From an uncultured Chloroflexota bacterium (GTDB lineage Bacteria > Chloroflexota > Dehalococcoidia > Lucifugimonadales > CAJWER01), in contig CAJWER010000162.1 of the NCBI GenBank assembly GCA_913030785.1, positions 1 through 6,882 of the forward strand: a DNA stretch of 6,882 bases, given 5' to 3'. The notes beneath the pieces were generated by a model. It was not told the origin of the DNA and ran no database searches. It saw only the letters and a program-made list of their open reading frames with translations. Numbering within the stretch: position 1 is the stretch's first letter; each line of letters opens with the position of its first letter. Positions 1 through 6,197 of this stretch are shown here, piece after piece. The translations under genes were made by a program, and so were the position numbers.

Positions 1-2
1 AG

Positions 3-794
3 TTCATCTCCCCAACGTCCATTGCGGTGGATGGCATCGGACAGGTGTACGTTAGCGACGAGAACACCCACCGGATTACTATTTTCGACGGAGAGGGCAC
101 GTTCCTGGCTGTTTGGGGCGTGCACGGTGACCGGCTGGGCGAGCTTGACGGCCCCTCAGGCATAGCTTTCGACAGCGACGACAACCTTTACGTAGCCGAC
201 CACAGGAACCATCGGATACAGAGATTTACTAGCGACGGCCGTTTCCAGTTCGGATTTGGCTCGGCGGGATCCGAAGAAGGACAGCTGAGCCTCCCCTGGG
301 GGGTGACCGTCGGAGCCAATGGTGACGTCTATGTGGCAGATTGGGGCAACGACTTGATTAAGAGGTTCTCGCCCGATGGCGAGTTCGTGGGCCAGTACGG
401 CAGCCTTGGCCGGGCGGATGGACAGCTTAAGCGACCCTCCAGCGTCGCCGCGGACGGGGAGGGCTACATCTACGTAGCAGATTGGGGGAACGAGAGAGTG
501 CAGGTGTTCGACCCTGAAGGCGACTTCGTGATGAAGCTCAGAGGCTCAGCGACCGTCTCTAAATGGGCGGGAGAGTTCCTGAGCACGAACGTCGAGGAGG
601 CTGAGGCGAGGGCCGTGGCTGACCTGGAACCGGATGTAGCGCAATTCGGCGGCGATCCTCATGAGGAGTCCTCCCATATCGAGCGCTACTTCTGGGCCCC
701 CGTCTCGGTGAAACTTGACGATGAAGGCAGGGTCTATGTAACCGAGAGCAATCGACACAGGGTGCAGATCTTTGAGCGAGGTCGAGGGGCCTAG
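3..794 (+). CDS. NHL-repeat beta-propeller protein, 5'-truncated by the window edge
   Basis: The frame is open from the first bases to the TAG at 792-794. A GTG at 27 lies inside a propeller blade (it reads SIAVDGIGQVYVSDENTHRI), so it is not the start; the true start lies upstream of the window. Five NHL-type blades are visible. Each has the pattern P-x-[SG]-[IV]-A-x-D...[VL]YVAD...N-x-R[IV]Q-x-F, for example GPSGIAFDSDDNLYVAD, LPWGVTVGANGDVYVAD and RPSSVAADGEGYIYVAD. Between blades 4 and 5 is an acidic, helix-like insertion of about 50 residues (roughly 590-705) containing the stretch PHEESSHIERYFWAPVSV, after which a last blade closes the protein. NHL propellers are binding or scaffold domains and sometimes carry lyase activity; the partner or ligand here is unknown. 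The N-terminus is missing, so secretion cannot be judged. There is no obvious link to the next gene, which has its own promoter. Confidence 0.9.
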   Translation, partial: FISPTSIAVDGIGQVYVSDENTHRITIFDGEGTFLAVWGVHGDRLGELDGPSGIAFDSDDNLYVADHRNHRIQRFTSDGRFQFGFGSAGSEEGQLSLPWGVTVGANGDVYVADWGNDLIKRFSPDGEFVGQYGSLGRADGQLKRPSSVAADGEGYIYVADWGNERVQVFDPEGDFVMKLRGSATVSKWAGEFLSTNVEEAEARAVADLEPDVAQFGGDPHEESSHIERYFWAPVSVKLDDEGRVYVTESNRHRVQIFERGRGA

Positions 795-871
795 TCTCTC
801 TAGGATGCTGGGGGTCGTACGGTCGACCGCAGCCGGAGCTGGCGTAGCTCGGACTGACACATAATAGATTG

Positions 872-900
872 TTGACAGCGTGACCTTAGTTGCCCAGAAT
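872..900 (+). promoter_or_regulatory. Sigma70-like promoter of the isomerase/racemase gene
   Basis: A perfect -35 hexamer TTGACA (872-877) is followed after 17 bases by CAGAAT (895-900), which matches four of six positions of the -10 consensus. Transcription would start near 907, leaving a leader of about 40 bases before the TTG start at 948. This is motif matching by eye only, and the -10 is weak. Confidence 0.4.
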
Positions 901-934
901 ACGCCGTGAATCGACATTCGCCGCTCCGATCTCC

Positions 935-940
935 AGGAGG
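935..940 (+). promoter_or_regulatory. Perfect Shine-Dalgarno AGGAGG that fixes a TTG start
   Basis: AGGAGG sits 7 bases before the in-frame TTG at 948-950. The alternative in-frame start, GTG at 906, has no such site and would coincide with the predicted transcription start. The residues between 906 and 947 do not resemble the family's N-terminus. The gene is therefore taken to start at TTG 948. Confidence 0.8.
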
Positions 941-947
941 CTCTGCA

Positions 948-1715
948 TTGACTGTTCGAACGCGTATCGGGGTAATGGTGCCTTCGACCAATACGACCTG
1001 CGAAGCCGACTTCGGACTAGTGGCCCCGCAGGGCGTCACCGTTCACGGTCAGCGCCTGTGGATCACCAATGAGGCCGAGGGACCAGACTCGATGGACCGC
1101 ATGAACTCTGAAATCGAGACCGGCGCCCGCTACCTGGCAACGGCAAGCGTCGACGTTGTCGCCTACGGTTGCACGACCGGCAGCTTCTATAAGGGGCCAG
1201 GGTGGGATGAGGAGATGACGGAGTTGATCGAGCGGACCGCCGGAGTGCCAGCGGTAGCCACGAGCCCATCGGTGGTCAAAGCGCTTCGCTTTTTCGGAGC
1301 CACGCGCATTTCCATCGCGTCTCCCTATCCCGCATGGAACAACAAGAGGCTAAGGGCGTATATGGAAGTCCAGGGCTTCGAAGTGCTCAACGTGGAGGCT
1401 GAGCCCTGGGCCGCCGCGGCGGGCAATCAGGGCATCAACGATCAGGACCCAGAAGCGATCATCGAGTTCGCTTCCAGGATCTGCCACCCGGACGCCGAGG
1501 CGTTGTTCTGCTCTTGTACTGCCTGGAGAGCCCTGGAGGCTGTAGATGAGCTGGAAAGGCGGACCGGCAGGCCGGTGGTGACCTCGAACCAGGCCACCAT
1601 CTGGGCCACTTTCCAAAGGCTAGGGATCGCCCGGCCAGAACGTGGATACGGAAGGCTGCTGGACAGCCTCGTCGCGCCATCTCCTAAATCAGATGAGGAG
1701 ATCGGGGCTGTTTGA
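948..1715 (+). CDS. Maleate isomerase / arylmalonate decarboxylase-like protein of the Asp/Glu racemase superfamily
   Basis: The 255-residue product starts at TTG 948, chosen by the AGGAGG at 935-940. The N-terminus (RTRIGVMVPSTNTTCEADF) carries the VPSxNTT/E signature of maleate cis-trans isomerases and their relatives. Two active-site cysteines are visible: Cys75 in YGCTTGSFYKG and Cys190 in FCSCTAWRALEAVDELE. These are at about the positions of the cysteine pair in known maleate isomerases. Arylmalonate decarboxylases keep only the second cysteine, so an isomerase or racemase role is more likely than a decarboxylase. A conserved SNQATIWATFQRLG segment follows near residues 213-227. Length fits the family (about 240-260 residues). 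The protein should be cytosolic and cofactor-independent. The gene has its own promoter and stands alone, with about 690 bases of apparently non-coding DNA after it. The substrate (maleate, a substituted maleate or another dicarboxylate) is not determined. Confidence 0.88.
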   Translation: MTVRTRIGVMVPSTNTTCEADFGLVAPQGVTVHGQRLWITNEAEGPDSMDRMNSEIETGARYLATASVDVVAYGCTTGSFYKGPGWDEEMTELIERTAGVPAVATSPSVVKALRFFGATRISIASPYPAWNNKRLRAYMEVQGFEVLNVEAEPWAAAAGNQGINDQDPEAIIEFASRICHPDAEALFCSCTAWRALEAVDELERRTGRPVVTSNQATIWATFQRLGIARPERGYGRLLDSLVAPSPKSDEEIGAV

Positions 1716-2404
1716 TGTGACTCTACCACGCTAGGCGTCAGAGGGAGAGAGCAACGCGAATCGATGTTCAACCGGCGGTCCAAATGCTGAGCTCAAGGAC
1801 AGTCGGTGATCACCACCTGCTATTTCCCTGATATCGACGGTATCCGACATATAGCCGGGGCCATCTGGTCCGAAGACGCCGCCTTGCATTGGACTACGCT
1901 GGTCCTTGTGGCTTGAGCTAGATCCCGCCGCTGTCGGGCCGCGTCTCAGCGGAAGACAGTTCAACGTTGCGGTCGGTCCCGTTTGACTGACGTCATGGGT
2001 TGGCCGACCGGCGGCACAAGCTGCAGGTGCCCAGGGGCTGACCCCTAAGGACGAGGGCATCCACGAGATCTTCCACATCTCCGACACTGTCGAGCAAATC
2101 TTCGTAGGCATACTCGACTTTCCTGAGCCGTTCCTTCGTTGAAAGCTCTTTCCGCACACTCTCGTAGACCTGCTGATTGACAACACTTTGGAGGACATGG
2201 AGGATTCCTTTGGTGGATGGTTGTTAGTGGAGGACAACCAGCAGAGGACGATATTCCGATGGTATTGCAAACAGGGTTGCGAAGGGCTGCTGCCGTAACC
2301 GGTCTGGGAATCGAGGCCGGTTGGGGTCGGGGCACCCCTTGATTTGGGGATGTCATACCACTGGCGATAACCCCTATTTGCAGACACCCAAGAACCTGCG
2401 GCGC
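1716..2404. other. Long intergenic stretch with no convincing intact gene
   Basis: This stretch separates the isomerase gene from repeat A1. Plus-strand frames are short and interrupted. Minus-strand frames are longer, but most have proline/serine-rich translations unlike proteins. The one frame worth noting is annotated separately at 1993-2223. An imperfect hairpin-forming pair, AACCGG (2297-2302) and CCGGTT (2317-2322), is present. I see no tRNA, insertion sequence ends or strong terminator. It may be decayed coding DNA. Confidence 0.5.
1993..2223 (-). pseudogene. Minus-strand open frame, possible remnant or small hypothetical gene
   Basis: The minus-strand frame between a TAA at 2224-2226 and a TGA at 1993-1995 is open for 76 codons and gives protein-like sequence. 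It has a charged helical stretch (VRKELSTKERLRKVEYAYED), then an acidic LLDSVGDVEDLVDALVL segment, ending in a CxxC (GTCSLCRR). Third codon positions are about two-thirds G/C. There is no ATG in this frame. GTG or TTG codons inside it could start a product of about 54 residues or fewer, and no clear ribosome binding site precedes them. Upstream of the TAA the same frame reads RQQPFATLFAIPSEYRPLLV, which also looks protein-like, so a broken gene is possible. The plus strand in the same codon phase is also partly open, but a TGA interrupts it. I do not recognise the family. Confidence 0.22.
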
Positions 2405-2500
2405 TAAGCCCCAATAGCATCCTCGCTATTCGCCCGCTAGCCCAGCAGCCCTAGCTCCTACCAGACGCGCCTCTAAGCCCCTCTCCCTGCCTCCTGGACT
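2405..2500. repeat. Intergenic repeat A, copy 1 (A1)
   Basis: Starting at TAAGCCCCAATAGCATCCTC, this block matches 3919-4012 closely. About nine in ten bases agree over the first 60; the match is looser, with small gaps, after that. It contains two hairpins shared by both copies. Hairpin 1 is AATAGC (2413-2418) with GCTATT (2425-2430) around the loop ATCCTC. Hairpin 2 is AGCAGC (2444-2449) with GCTCCT (2454-2459) around CCTA, with one mismatch. It lies upstream of the FAD oxidoreductase gene, and its partner lies downstream of it. There are no coding signs. Confidence 0.8.
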
Positions 2501-2501
2501 A

Positions 2502-2536
2502 TACTGCCCCCAGAGACAGGGTCATGCTGGGTGGTG
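2502..2536 (+). repeat. Short leader repeat B, copy 1 (B1)
   Basis: This 35-base block matches 6249-6283 at 31 of 35 positions. It begins TACTGCCCCCAGAG and ends TGCTGGGTGGTG. CCCAG (2509-2513) can pair with CTGGG (2527-2531), a pairing kept in the other copy. It sits 26 bases upstream of the ATGGC start of the oxidoreductase gene, within its presumed leader. Confidence 0.78.
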
Positions 2537-2553
2537 GGTGGAACCTAACGGCT

Positions 2554-2558
2554 AGGAG
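2554..2558 (+). promoter_or_regulatory. Ribosome binding site AGGAG deciding the oxidoreductase start
   Basis: AGGAG lies 4 bases before ATG 2563, a short but usable spacing. The upstream in-frame ATG at 2524 falls inside repeat B1 and would add 13 glycine/tryptophan-containing residues that family members lack. ATG 2563 places the dinucleotide-binding motif at the expected distance from the N-terminus. Confidence 0.6.
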
Positions 2559-2562
2559 TCCC

Positions 2563-3792
2563 ATGGCATATATCAAACCGAGGTCCGTGGTCGTGATCGG
2601 GGCCGGTGTCACTGGCCTGAGTACCGCTTTCCATCTGGCAGAGAAAGGTGTGGAACGTGTAATAGTGGTCGACAAGGGCACTGTAGGTGGTGGCTCGAGC
2701 CTTCAGGCTGGCGGCATCATTACTATGCTGATGGGCGAAGAACCAGCAGTGCGAGCCCGCTCGCGGAGCCTAGATTTGTTTGAGCGGTTCGGTAGAGTCC
2801 TTGACGGATACGATTTCCATCAGGTCGGCTGCCTAAACCTGTGTACTGAGCAATCCCTAGCTGATAACGCGCCTATACGGGATATGCAAGAGAGACTCGG
2901 CGCCCGCTTTGAGGTGCTACACGGGCAGCAGTTGGCTGAGCGCTTTCCAGACCTGCAGGCGACGGAAGCTGACTTTGGTGTGCTGGATTTAAGGGGAGGA
3001 TACTCTGAGCCGCATCGCTATGTGCCCGCGCTCCGCACTAAGTTAGAAGAGATGGGAGTAGAGTTCCGTGAGAACGAGCCTGTAGTCGGATTCGATGTCA
3101 AGCAAGGGTCGTTGTCTGGAGTCGTAACAAACACGTCAACGTTGGAGGTGGATGCGGCGGTATGTGCAGTGAACGCCTGGGCGAACCAGTTACTGTCCTT
3201 AGTTGGCTTTCAGATTCCTTACAAGAATTTTGTACATGAGCGATTTGTGACCAAGCCTTTTCCGCAGTCACCACGAATACCTGCTGTGAACGACAATATA
3301 TTAAATGGTTATATTCGGCCTACGGATGACAATCGGCTGCTCCTCGGCACGTCGGCGCACAATCCAGAGTCCTATGAAATGTCAGGTAGCGACTTCGAAG
3401 TTGGCCACCTAGAGCCTGATAAGGCGGCTCTTCCGTTCCTGAAGAATCAGTTTGTCCAAAGGTCACCTATGCTGGAAGGCGTCGACTGGGATTATCATAC
3501 GGTTGGGCTGATAAGCTTTGCGGCTGATGTCAAACCAGTGATTGGGCCAGTGCCCGGCGTGGAAAATCTCTACGTTGGAACAAATTTTCACTCGGGCGGG
3601 TTCGCATACAATCCGGTTGCGGGCCAATTACTCGCTGAGTATGTTGTTGACGGCGAGACTAGTATAAACGTGGATATATTCAGCCCAAATAGATTCAAAG
3701 GTATGGATACAGAAGAGTTCCTTTCACGGTCCATAAGGCACGATGACAACTCTTGGCAACACCATGCGAGTTTGAGGCAGGTTCGCCACTGA
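2563..3792 (+). CDS. FAD-dependent oxidoreductase of the DAO (glycine/D-amino acid or sarcosine oxidase-like) family
   Basis: The 409-residue product starts at ATG 2563. The N-terminal Rossmann motif is textbook: VVVIGAGVTGLSTAFHLAEKG, with Gly13-x-Gly15-x-x-Gly18, followed by VIVVDKG with an acidic residue for the FAD ribose. After that comes the family's GGGSSLQAGGIITML region, where the substrate/FAD domain begins. Near the C-terminus is the second flavin-contacting stretch, VGTNFHSGGFAYNPVAGQLL (about residues 338-357). Enzymes of this family oxidise amines or amino acids (glycine, sarcosine, D-amino acids, dimethylglycine). No substrate can be assigned, and no partner subunit gene is nearby. 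Length is normal and the frame is intact. Base use is odd: a sampled stretch (3181-3345) has only about 40% G/C at third codon positions, far below the hydrolase downstream. The gene lies between the two copies of repeat A, which suggests separate ancestry. Confidence 0.9.
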   Translation: MAYIKPRSVVVIGAGVTGLSTAFHLAEKGVERVIVVDKGTVGGGSSLQAGGIITMLMGEEPAVRARSRSLDLFERFGRVLDGYDFHQVGCLNLCTEQSLADNAPIRDMQERLGARFEVLHGQQLAERFPDLQATEADFGVLDLRGGYSEPHRYVPALRTKLEEMGVEFRENEPVVGFDVKQGSLSGVVTNTSTLEVDAAVCAVNAWANQLLSLVGFQIPYKNFVHERFVTKPFPQSPRIPAVNDNILNGYIRPTDDNRLLLGTSAHNPESYEMSGSDFEVGHLEPDKAALPFLKNQFVQRSPMLEGVDWDYHTVGLISFAADVKPVIGPVPGVENLYVGTNFHSGGFAYNPVAGQLLAEYVVDGETSINVDIFSPNRFKGMDTEEFLSRSIRHDDNSWQHHASLRQVRH

Positions 3793-3838
3793 ATAGTGAG
3801 GATTGATCGGGTGAGAGCCCCTTCATGTCCCACTGCTC

Positions 3839-3850
3839 AAGCTCGAGCTT
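3839..3850. other. 12-bp perfect palindrome downstream of the oxidoreductase
   Basis: AAGCTCGAGCTT is its own reverse complement and lies 47 bases after the oxidoreductase stop. It could be a protein-binding site or a weak hairpin. No T-tract follows (CCCCTTGCCC instead), so it is not called a terminator. Confidence 0.35.
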
Positions 3851-3918
3851 CCCCTTGCCCTAAAAGACGAGTCCGCCCGGGTATCATTAACGACACTTTC
3901 GGACATGCTGTCGCCTCA

Positions 3919-4012
3919 TAAGCCCCAGTAGCATCCTCGCTATTCACCTGCTAGCCAGTAGCCCTAGCTACTACCAGCCCCGCCTAAGCCCCAGTCCATT
4001 CCCCCTTGCCCC
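3919..4012. repeat. Intergenic repeat A, copy 2 (A2)
   Basis: This is the direct-orientation partner of 2405-2500. Hairpin 1 is AGTAGC (3927-3932) with GCTATT (3939-3944); the base change relative to A1 turns an A-U pair into a G-U pair in RNA, so the stem survives. Hairpin 2 is AGTAGC (3957-3962) with GCTACT (3967-3972) around CCTA, a perfect 6-bp stem here. It lies between the oxidoreductase and the hydrolase promoter. Confidence 0.8.
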
Positions 4013-4082
4013 CTAGATTCGATGACCTCATGGCGCCTCGTGGGTCGTCTACAGGGAGTGGTTGGCCGGCTGAGCAGCCAGG

Positions 4083-4155
4083 TGATCATGAATACACGAT
4101 TAGACGGATTGGCTTCGCATGGGTGGTGGGCGTATACTCCGGCGCATCATGATCA
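4083..4155. repeat. 9-bp inverted repeat bracketing the hydrolase promoter, possible operator pair
   Basis: TGATCATGA at 4083-4091 has its exact reverse complement TCATGATCA at 4147-4155. One arm lies 17 bases upstream of the predicted -35, and the other lies just past the predicted transcription start. Two arms placed this way would suit a regulator that loops or blocks the promoter. This is inferred from geometry only. Confidence 0.4.
4109..4138 (+). promoter_or_regulatory. Sigma70-like promoter of the hydrolase-SDR operon
   Basis: TTGGCT (4109-4114; four of six consensus bases) and TATACT (4133-4138; five of six) are separated by 18 bases. Transcription would start near 4145, about 65 bases before ATG 4211. 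This also argues against translation from ATG 4022, which lies upstream of the promoter. Confidence 0.45.
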
Positions 4156-4210
4156 AAAACCCCTTGCGATTCCTCCCCTTCTGGACTCACGAACTATCGT
4201 GACACAAGAT

Positions 4211-5296
4211 ATGGTCGGCAAGGTCATGACGGTACGGGGTCCGATCGCACCGGACGAACTCGGCTTCACGTTGATGCACGAGCACCTGTTCATCGACCTG
4301 CGCCGGTTCCATCTGCCTCATCCACTTGACGTAACCGTGCCGGGCCGCTCTCAGCCAGTTGCCACGACCGAGGATTTCCCCGCCACCGAGCTGGCGATGT
4401 GGGAAGCGCCTTTGACTACTGAAAATCTTCGCCTGGCCCAGGAGGGCGGCGCGGTGTCCGACCAGTGGGTTTTGGCGGACGAGTCCCTCGCCGTTGAGGA
4501 GACGCTGGGGTTCAAGAACCGCGGTGGCGGCACGATCGTCGACGTGACCAGCATAGGCCTGAAGCGAGACCCGGAGGCGCTTCGCCGCGTCTCGGTCGCC
4601 ACGGGGCTTCATATCGTCATGGGCGCGGGCTGGTATCAGAAGGTGTTTCATCCCGACGACATGGACCGTCGAACCGTCGAGGATCTTACTCAGGAGATCA
4701 TCGGTGACGTGACATCGGGCGTCGGCGAGACGGGCGTCAGGTCTGGGATCATAGGCGAGGTGGGTGTTAACGGCGACCCTATCACGCCCAACGAGGAGAA
4801 GAGCATCCGCGCATCCGCCCGCGCCAGCGTAATCACCGGCGCGGCGATAACATTCCACGAGGCCGGAGTGGGCGCCGAGAAGCACGATGTCCTGGACATG
4901 GTGGAGCAGGAGGGCGGCGACCTGAGCCGCGTGGTGATCAGCCACTGCAACTCCATCGCCACCGACGTGCCCTTCATGATCGAGTTGCTGGAGCGCGGCG
5001 TCTACGTCGAATTCGAGCTCCTTGGACAGGCCGAAGCCCTCGGAGTCAGCGTCACCAAGCAGGCCGCCGAGGCCGTGCCCAGGCTGATCGACACCGGCTA
5101 TCGAGACAGGGTGATGCTGGCGCAGGACGTGTGCGTCAAGACGCATCTGAAGCACTACGGAGGCCCCGGTTTTTCGTATTTGCAGGAGACCTTTATCCCG
5201 CACCTGAAGACCCTGGGCCTAACCCCTGACGATATCGAGCGGATATTCGTCGAAAACCCCAGGCGTGTGCTGACGTTCGTGGACGGAACGGGCTAG
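4211..5296 (+). CDS. Phosphotriesterase-like amidohydrolase (probable lactonase/esterase)
   Basis: The 361-residue product belongs to the metal-dependent phosphotriesterase family of TIM-barrel hydrolases. Numbered from ATG 4211, the metal ligands can be read in order: His23 and His25 in TLMHEHLF, a bridging Glu183 in GIIGEVGVNGDPITPNE, His216 in ITFHEAG, His245 in VVISHCNS, and catalytic Asp306 in VMLAQDVCVKTHL. Glu replaces the carbamylated lysine of true phosphotriesterases, as in phosphotriesterase-homology proteins; this favours lactone or ester hydrolysis over organophosphates. The C-terminal FVENPRRVLTF is a family hallmark. The frame stays open upstream to ATG 4022, but residues there do not resemble the family and a promoter intervenes. 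GTG 4199 and ATG 4226 are alternative starts, and none has a good ribosome binding site. The SDR gene follows 63 bases later, probably in the same transcript. G/C at third positions is very high. Confidence 0.9.
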   Translation: MVGKVMTVRGPIAPDELGFTLMHEHLFIDLRRFHLPHPLDVTVPGRSQPVATTEDFPATELAMWEAPLTTENLRLAQEGGAVSDQWVLADESLAVEETLGFKNRGGGTIVDVTSIGLKRDPEALRRVSVATGLHIVMGAGWYQKVFHPDDMDRRTVEDLTQEIIGDVTSGVGETGVRSGIIGEVGVNGDPITPNEEKSIRASARASVITGAAITFHEAGVGAEKHDVLDMVEQEGGDLSRVVISHCNSIATDVPFMIELLERGVYVEFELLGQAEALGVSVTKQAAEAVPRLIDTGYRDRVMLAQDVCVKTHLKHYGGPGFSYLQETFIPHLKTLGLTPDDIERIFVENPRRVLTFVDGTG

Positions 5297-5348
5297 AGCC
5301 CTCAGCCGGGGAGCATGGGGCTGGACTCGATGAAGCAGCGCAATTACC

Positions 5349-5355
5349 GGAGGAG
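5349..5355 (+). promoter_or_regulatory. Strong ribosome binding site GGAGGAG deciding the SDR start
   Basis: GGAGGAG ends 4 bases before ATG 5360; counting from GGAGG, the spacing is 6. In-frame ATGs at 5315 and 5330 lack a comparable site and would put extra residues in front of the Rossmann strand, so 5360 is preferred. Confidence 0.8.
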
Positions 5356-5359
5356 AACG

Positions 5360-6193
5360 ATGAGAGTCGTCGTAACGGGCGGGAGTGGAAAGGCTGGGTC
5401 GGCGATAATCCCCGAGCTGCTGGAGCATGGCCACGAGGTCCTGAGCGTGGACACGGTCGCCGGGGATGGTGGCACGCCTTTTATGAGGGCGGACGTCACC
5501 GACTACGGTCAGACCTTGTCCGTCCTGCGTGACGCCGATTGGGTCATCCACATGGCGGCCATTCCGAGCCCTGTGTCCGACCCGCCTGAGGTCGTCTTCT
5601 CCACGAACACCGTCTCGACCTGGAATGTGCTTCAGGCCGCCGAGGTTCTGGGCATTACCAAGCTGGTTTTGGCGTCGTCGGTCAACGCCGTGGGGCTCGT
5701 GTTCTCCCGTGAGACGGTGCCTCCACTGTACCTCCCCATCGATGAAGAGCATCCCACGCGGGCCGAGGATTCGTATAGCCTGAGCAAGCTGGTCGGCGAG
5801 GAGATCGCCGACGGTTTTTGCAGAAAAAACCCTATGCAGATCGCCAGCTTCCGATTCCACGGCCTGAGGCGCGACGACGACCTTTCAGAGTACAGTGCCA
5901 GCCCCGAGATGGACCCATTGCCGGGGGCGAAGAGCCTCTGGGGGTATCTGCGCCTTGCGGACGCTGCGCGGGCATGTCGTATGGCCCTGGAGGCCGATTG
6001 GGAGGGCCACGAGGCGTTCTTTCTAAACGCCTCCGATACCACCCTGGGTCTACCCACGGAGCAGGCCGTGGCCGCCGCCTACCCGGGCGTGCCGCTAAGC
6101 AAGCCATTGCCCGGGTTCCAGGCCGCCATCGACTGCTCCAAGGCCCAGCGGTTCTTCGGCTGGGAGTCGACCGGGTCCTGGCGCGACAACTAG
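5360..6193 (+). CDS. NAD(P)-dependent epimerase/dehydratase (extended SDR), uronate-dehydrogenase-like
   Basis: The 277-residue product starts MRVVVTGGSGKAGSAI, so the TGxxGxxG nucleotide-binding motif lies at residues 6-13 right at the N-terminus. An acidic residue follows at the end of strand 2 (VLSVD), pointing to NAD rather than NADP. Further SDR features are ADV followed by DADWVIHMAAIPSP, the serine motif LASSVNAVG (Ser106/Ser107), and the catalytic YSLSK with Tyr139 and Lys143. The C-terminal FFGWESTGSW is the usual end of this family, so the protein is complete although short for an epimerase. The short length and the pattern around the serine and YxxxK motifs recall uronate dehydrogenases, which oxidise a sugar acid to a lactone; this is a resemblance, not a proof. 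The hydrolase gene lies 63 bases upstream and could act on such a lactone. The reaction is otherwise unassigned. Confidence 0.88.
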   Translation: MRVVVTGGSGKAGSAIIPELLEHGHEVLSVDTVAGDGGTPFMRADVTDYGQTLSVLRDADWVIHMAAIPSPVSDPPEVVFSTNTVSTWNVLQAAEVLGITKLVLASSVNAVGLVFSRETVPPLYLPIDEEHPTRAEDSYSLSKLVGEEIADGFCRKNPMQIASFRFHGLRRDDDLSEYSASPEMDPLPGAKSLWGYLRLADAARACRMALEADWEGHEAFFLNASDTTLGLPTEQAVAAAYPGVPLSKPLPGFQAAIDCSKAQRFFGWESTGSWRDN

Positions 6194-6197
6194 ACCC

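Noticed and set aside
820..850. CGGTCGACCG palindrome and GAGCT/AGCTC hairpin after the NHL gene
   Set aside because: Stems are short and no T-run follows, so a terminator is not supported; a 10-bp palindrome alone is not enough to claim an operator.
1806..1917. Plus-strand GTG frame reading VITTCYFPDIDGIRHIAG before a stop
   Set aside because: The first residues vaguely recall DHH-type phosphoesterase starts, but the frame ends after fewer than 40 codons. No continuation with the expected motifs was found in other frames, and it has no ribosome binding site.
1731..2420. Minus-strand open frame of 229 codons in the intergenic stretch
   Set aside because: Its translation is rich in Ser, Pro and Gly without domain-like pattern and runs into repeat A1. 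The more protein-like frame in this area is a different one (1993-2223).
2500..2505. TATACT as a -10 element for the oxidoreductase
   Set aside because: It is a good -10 hexamer, but there is no acceptable -35 at 16-18 bases upstream and no extended -10, so a promoter is not claimed.
2405..4012. CRISPR array or complete transposon formed by the repeats
   Set aside because: There are only two copies of each repeat, with no regular spacers, no transposase gene, no clear terminal inverted repeats and no target-site duplication that I can see.
4022..4210. N-terminal extension of the hydrolase from ATG 4022
   Set aside because: The residues do not resemble the family, the stretch spans a likely promoter and inverted repeat, and no ribosome binding site precedes ATG 4022.
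4187..5203. Long minus-strand open frame (338 codons) opposite the hydrolase
   Set aside because: It is an antisense shadow of a very GC-rich gene. The plus strand carries every phosphotriesterase-family metal ligand in order, and the minus translation shows no recognisable motif.
5219..5860. Minus-strand open frame of 213 codons opposite the hydrolase end and SDR
   Set aside because: The SDR on the plus strand has its complete motif set and a strong ribosome binding site. The minus frame is low-complexity Arg/Asp/His-rich and has no motif.
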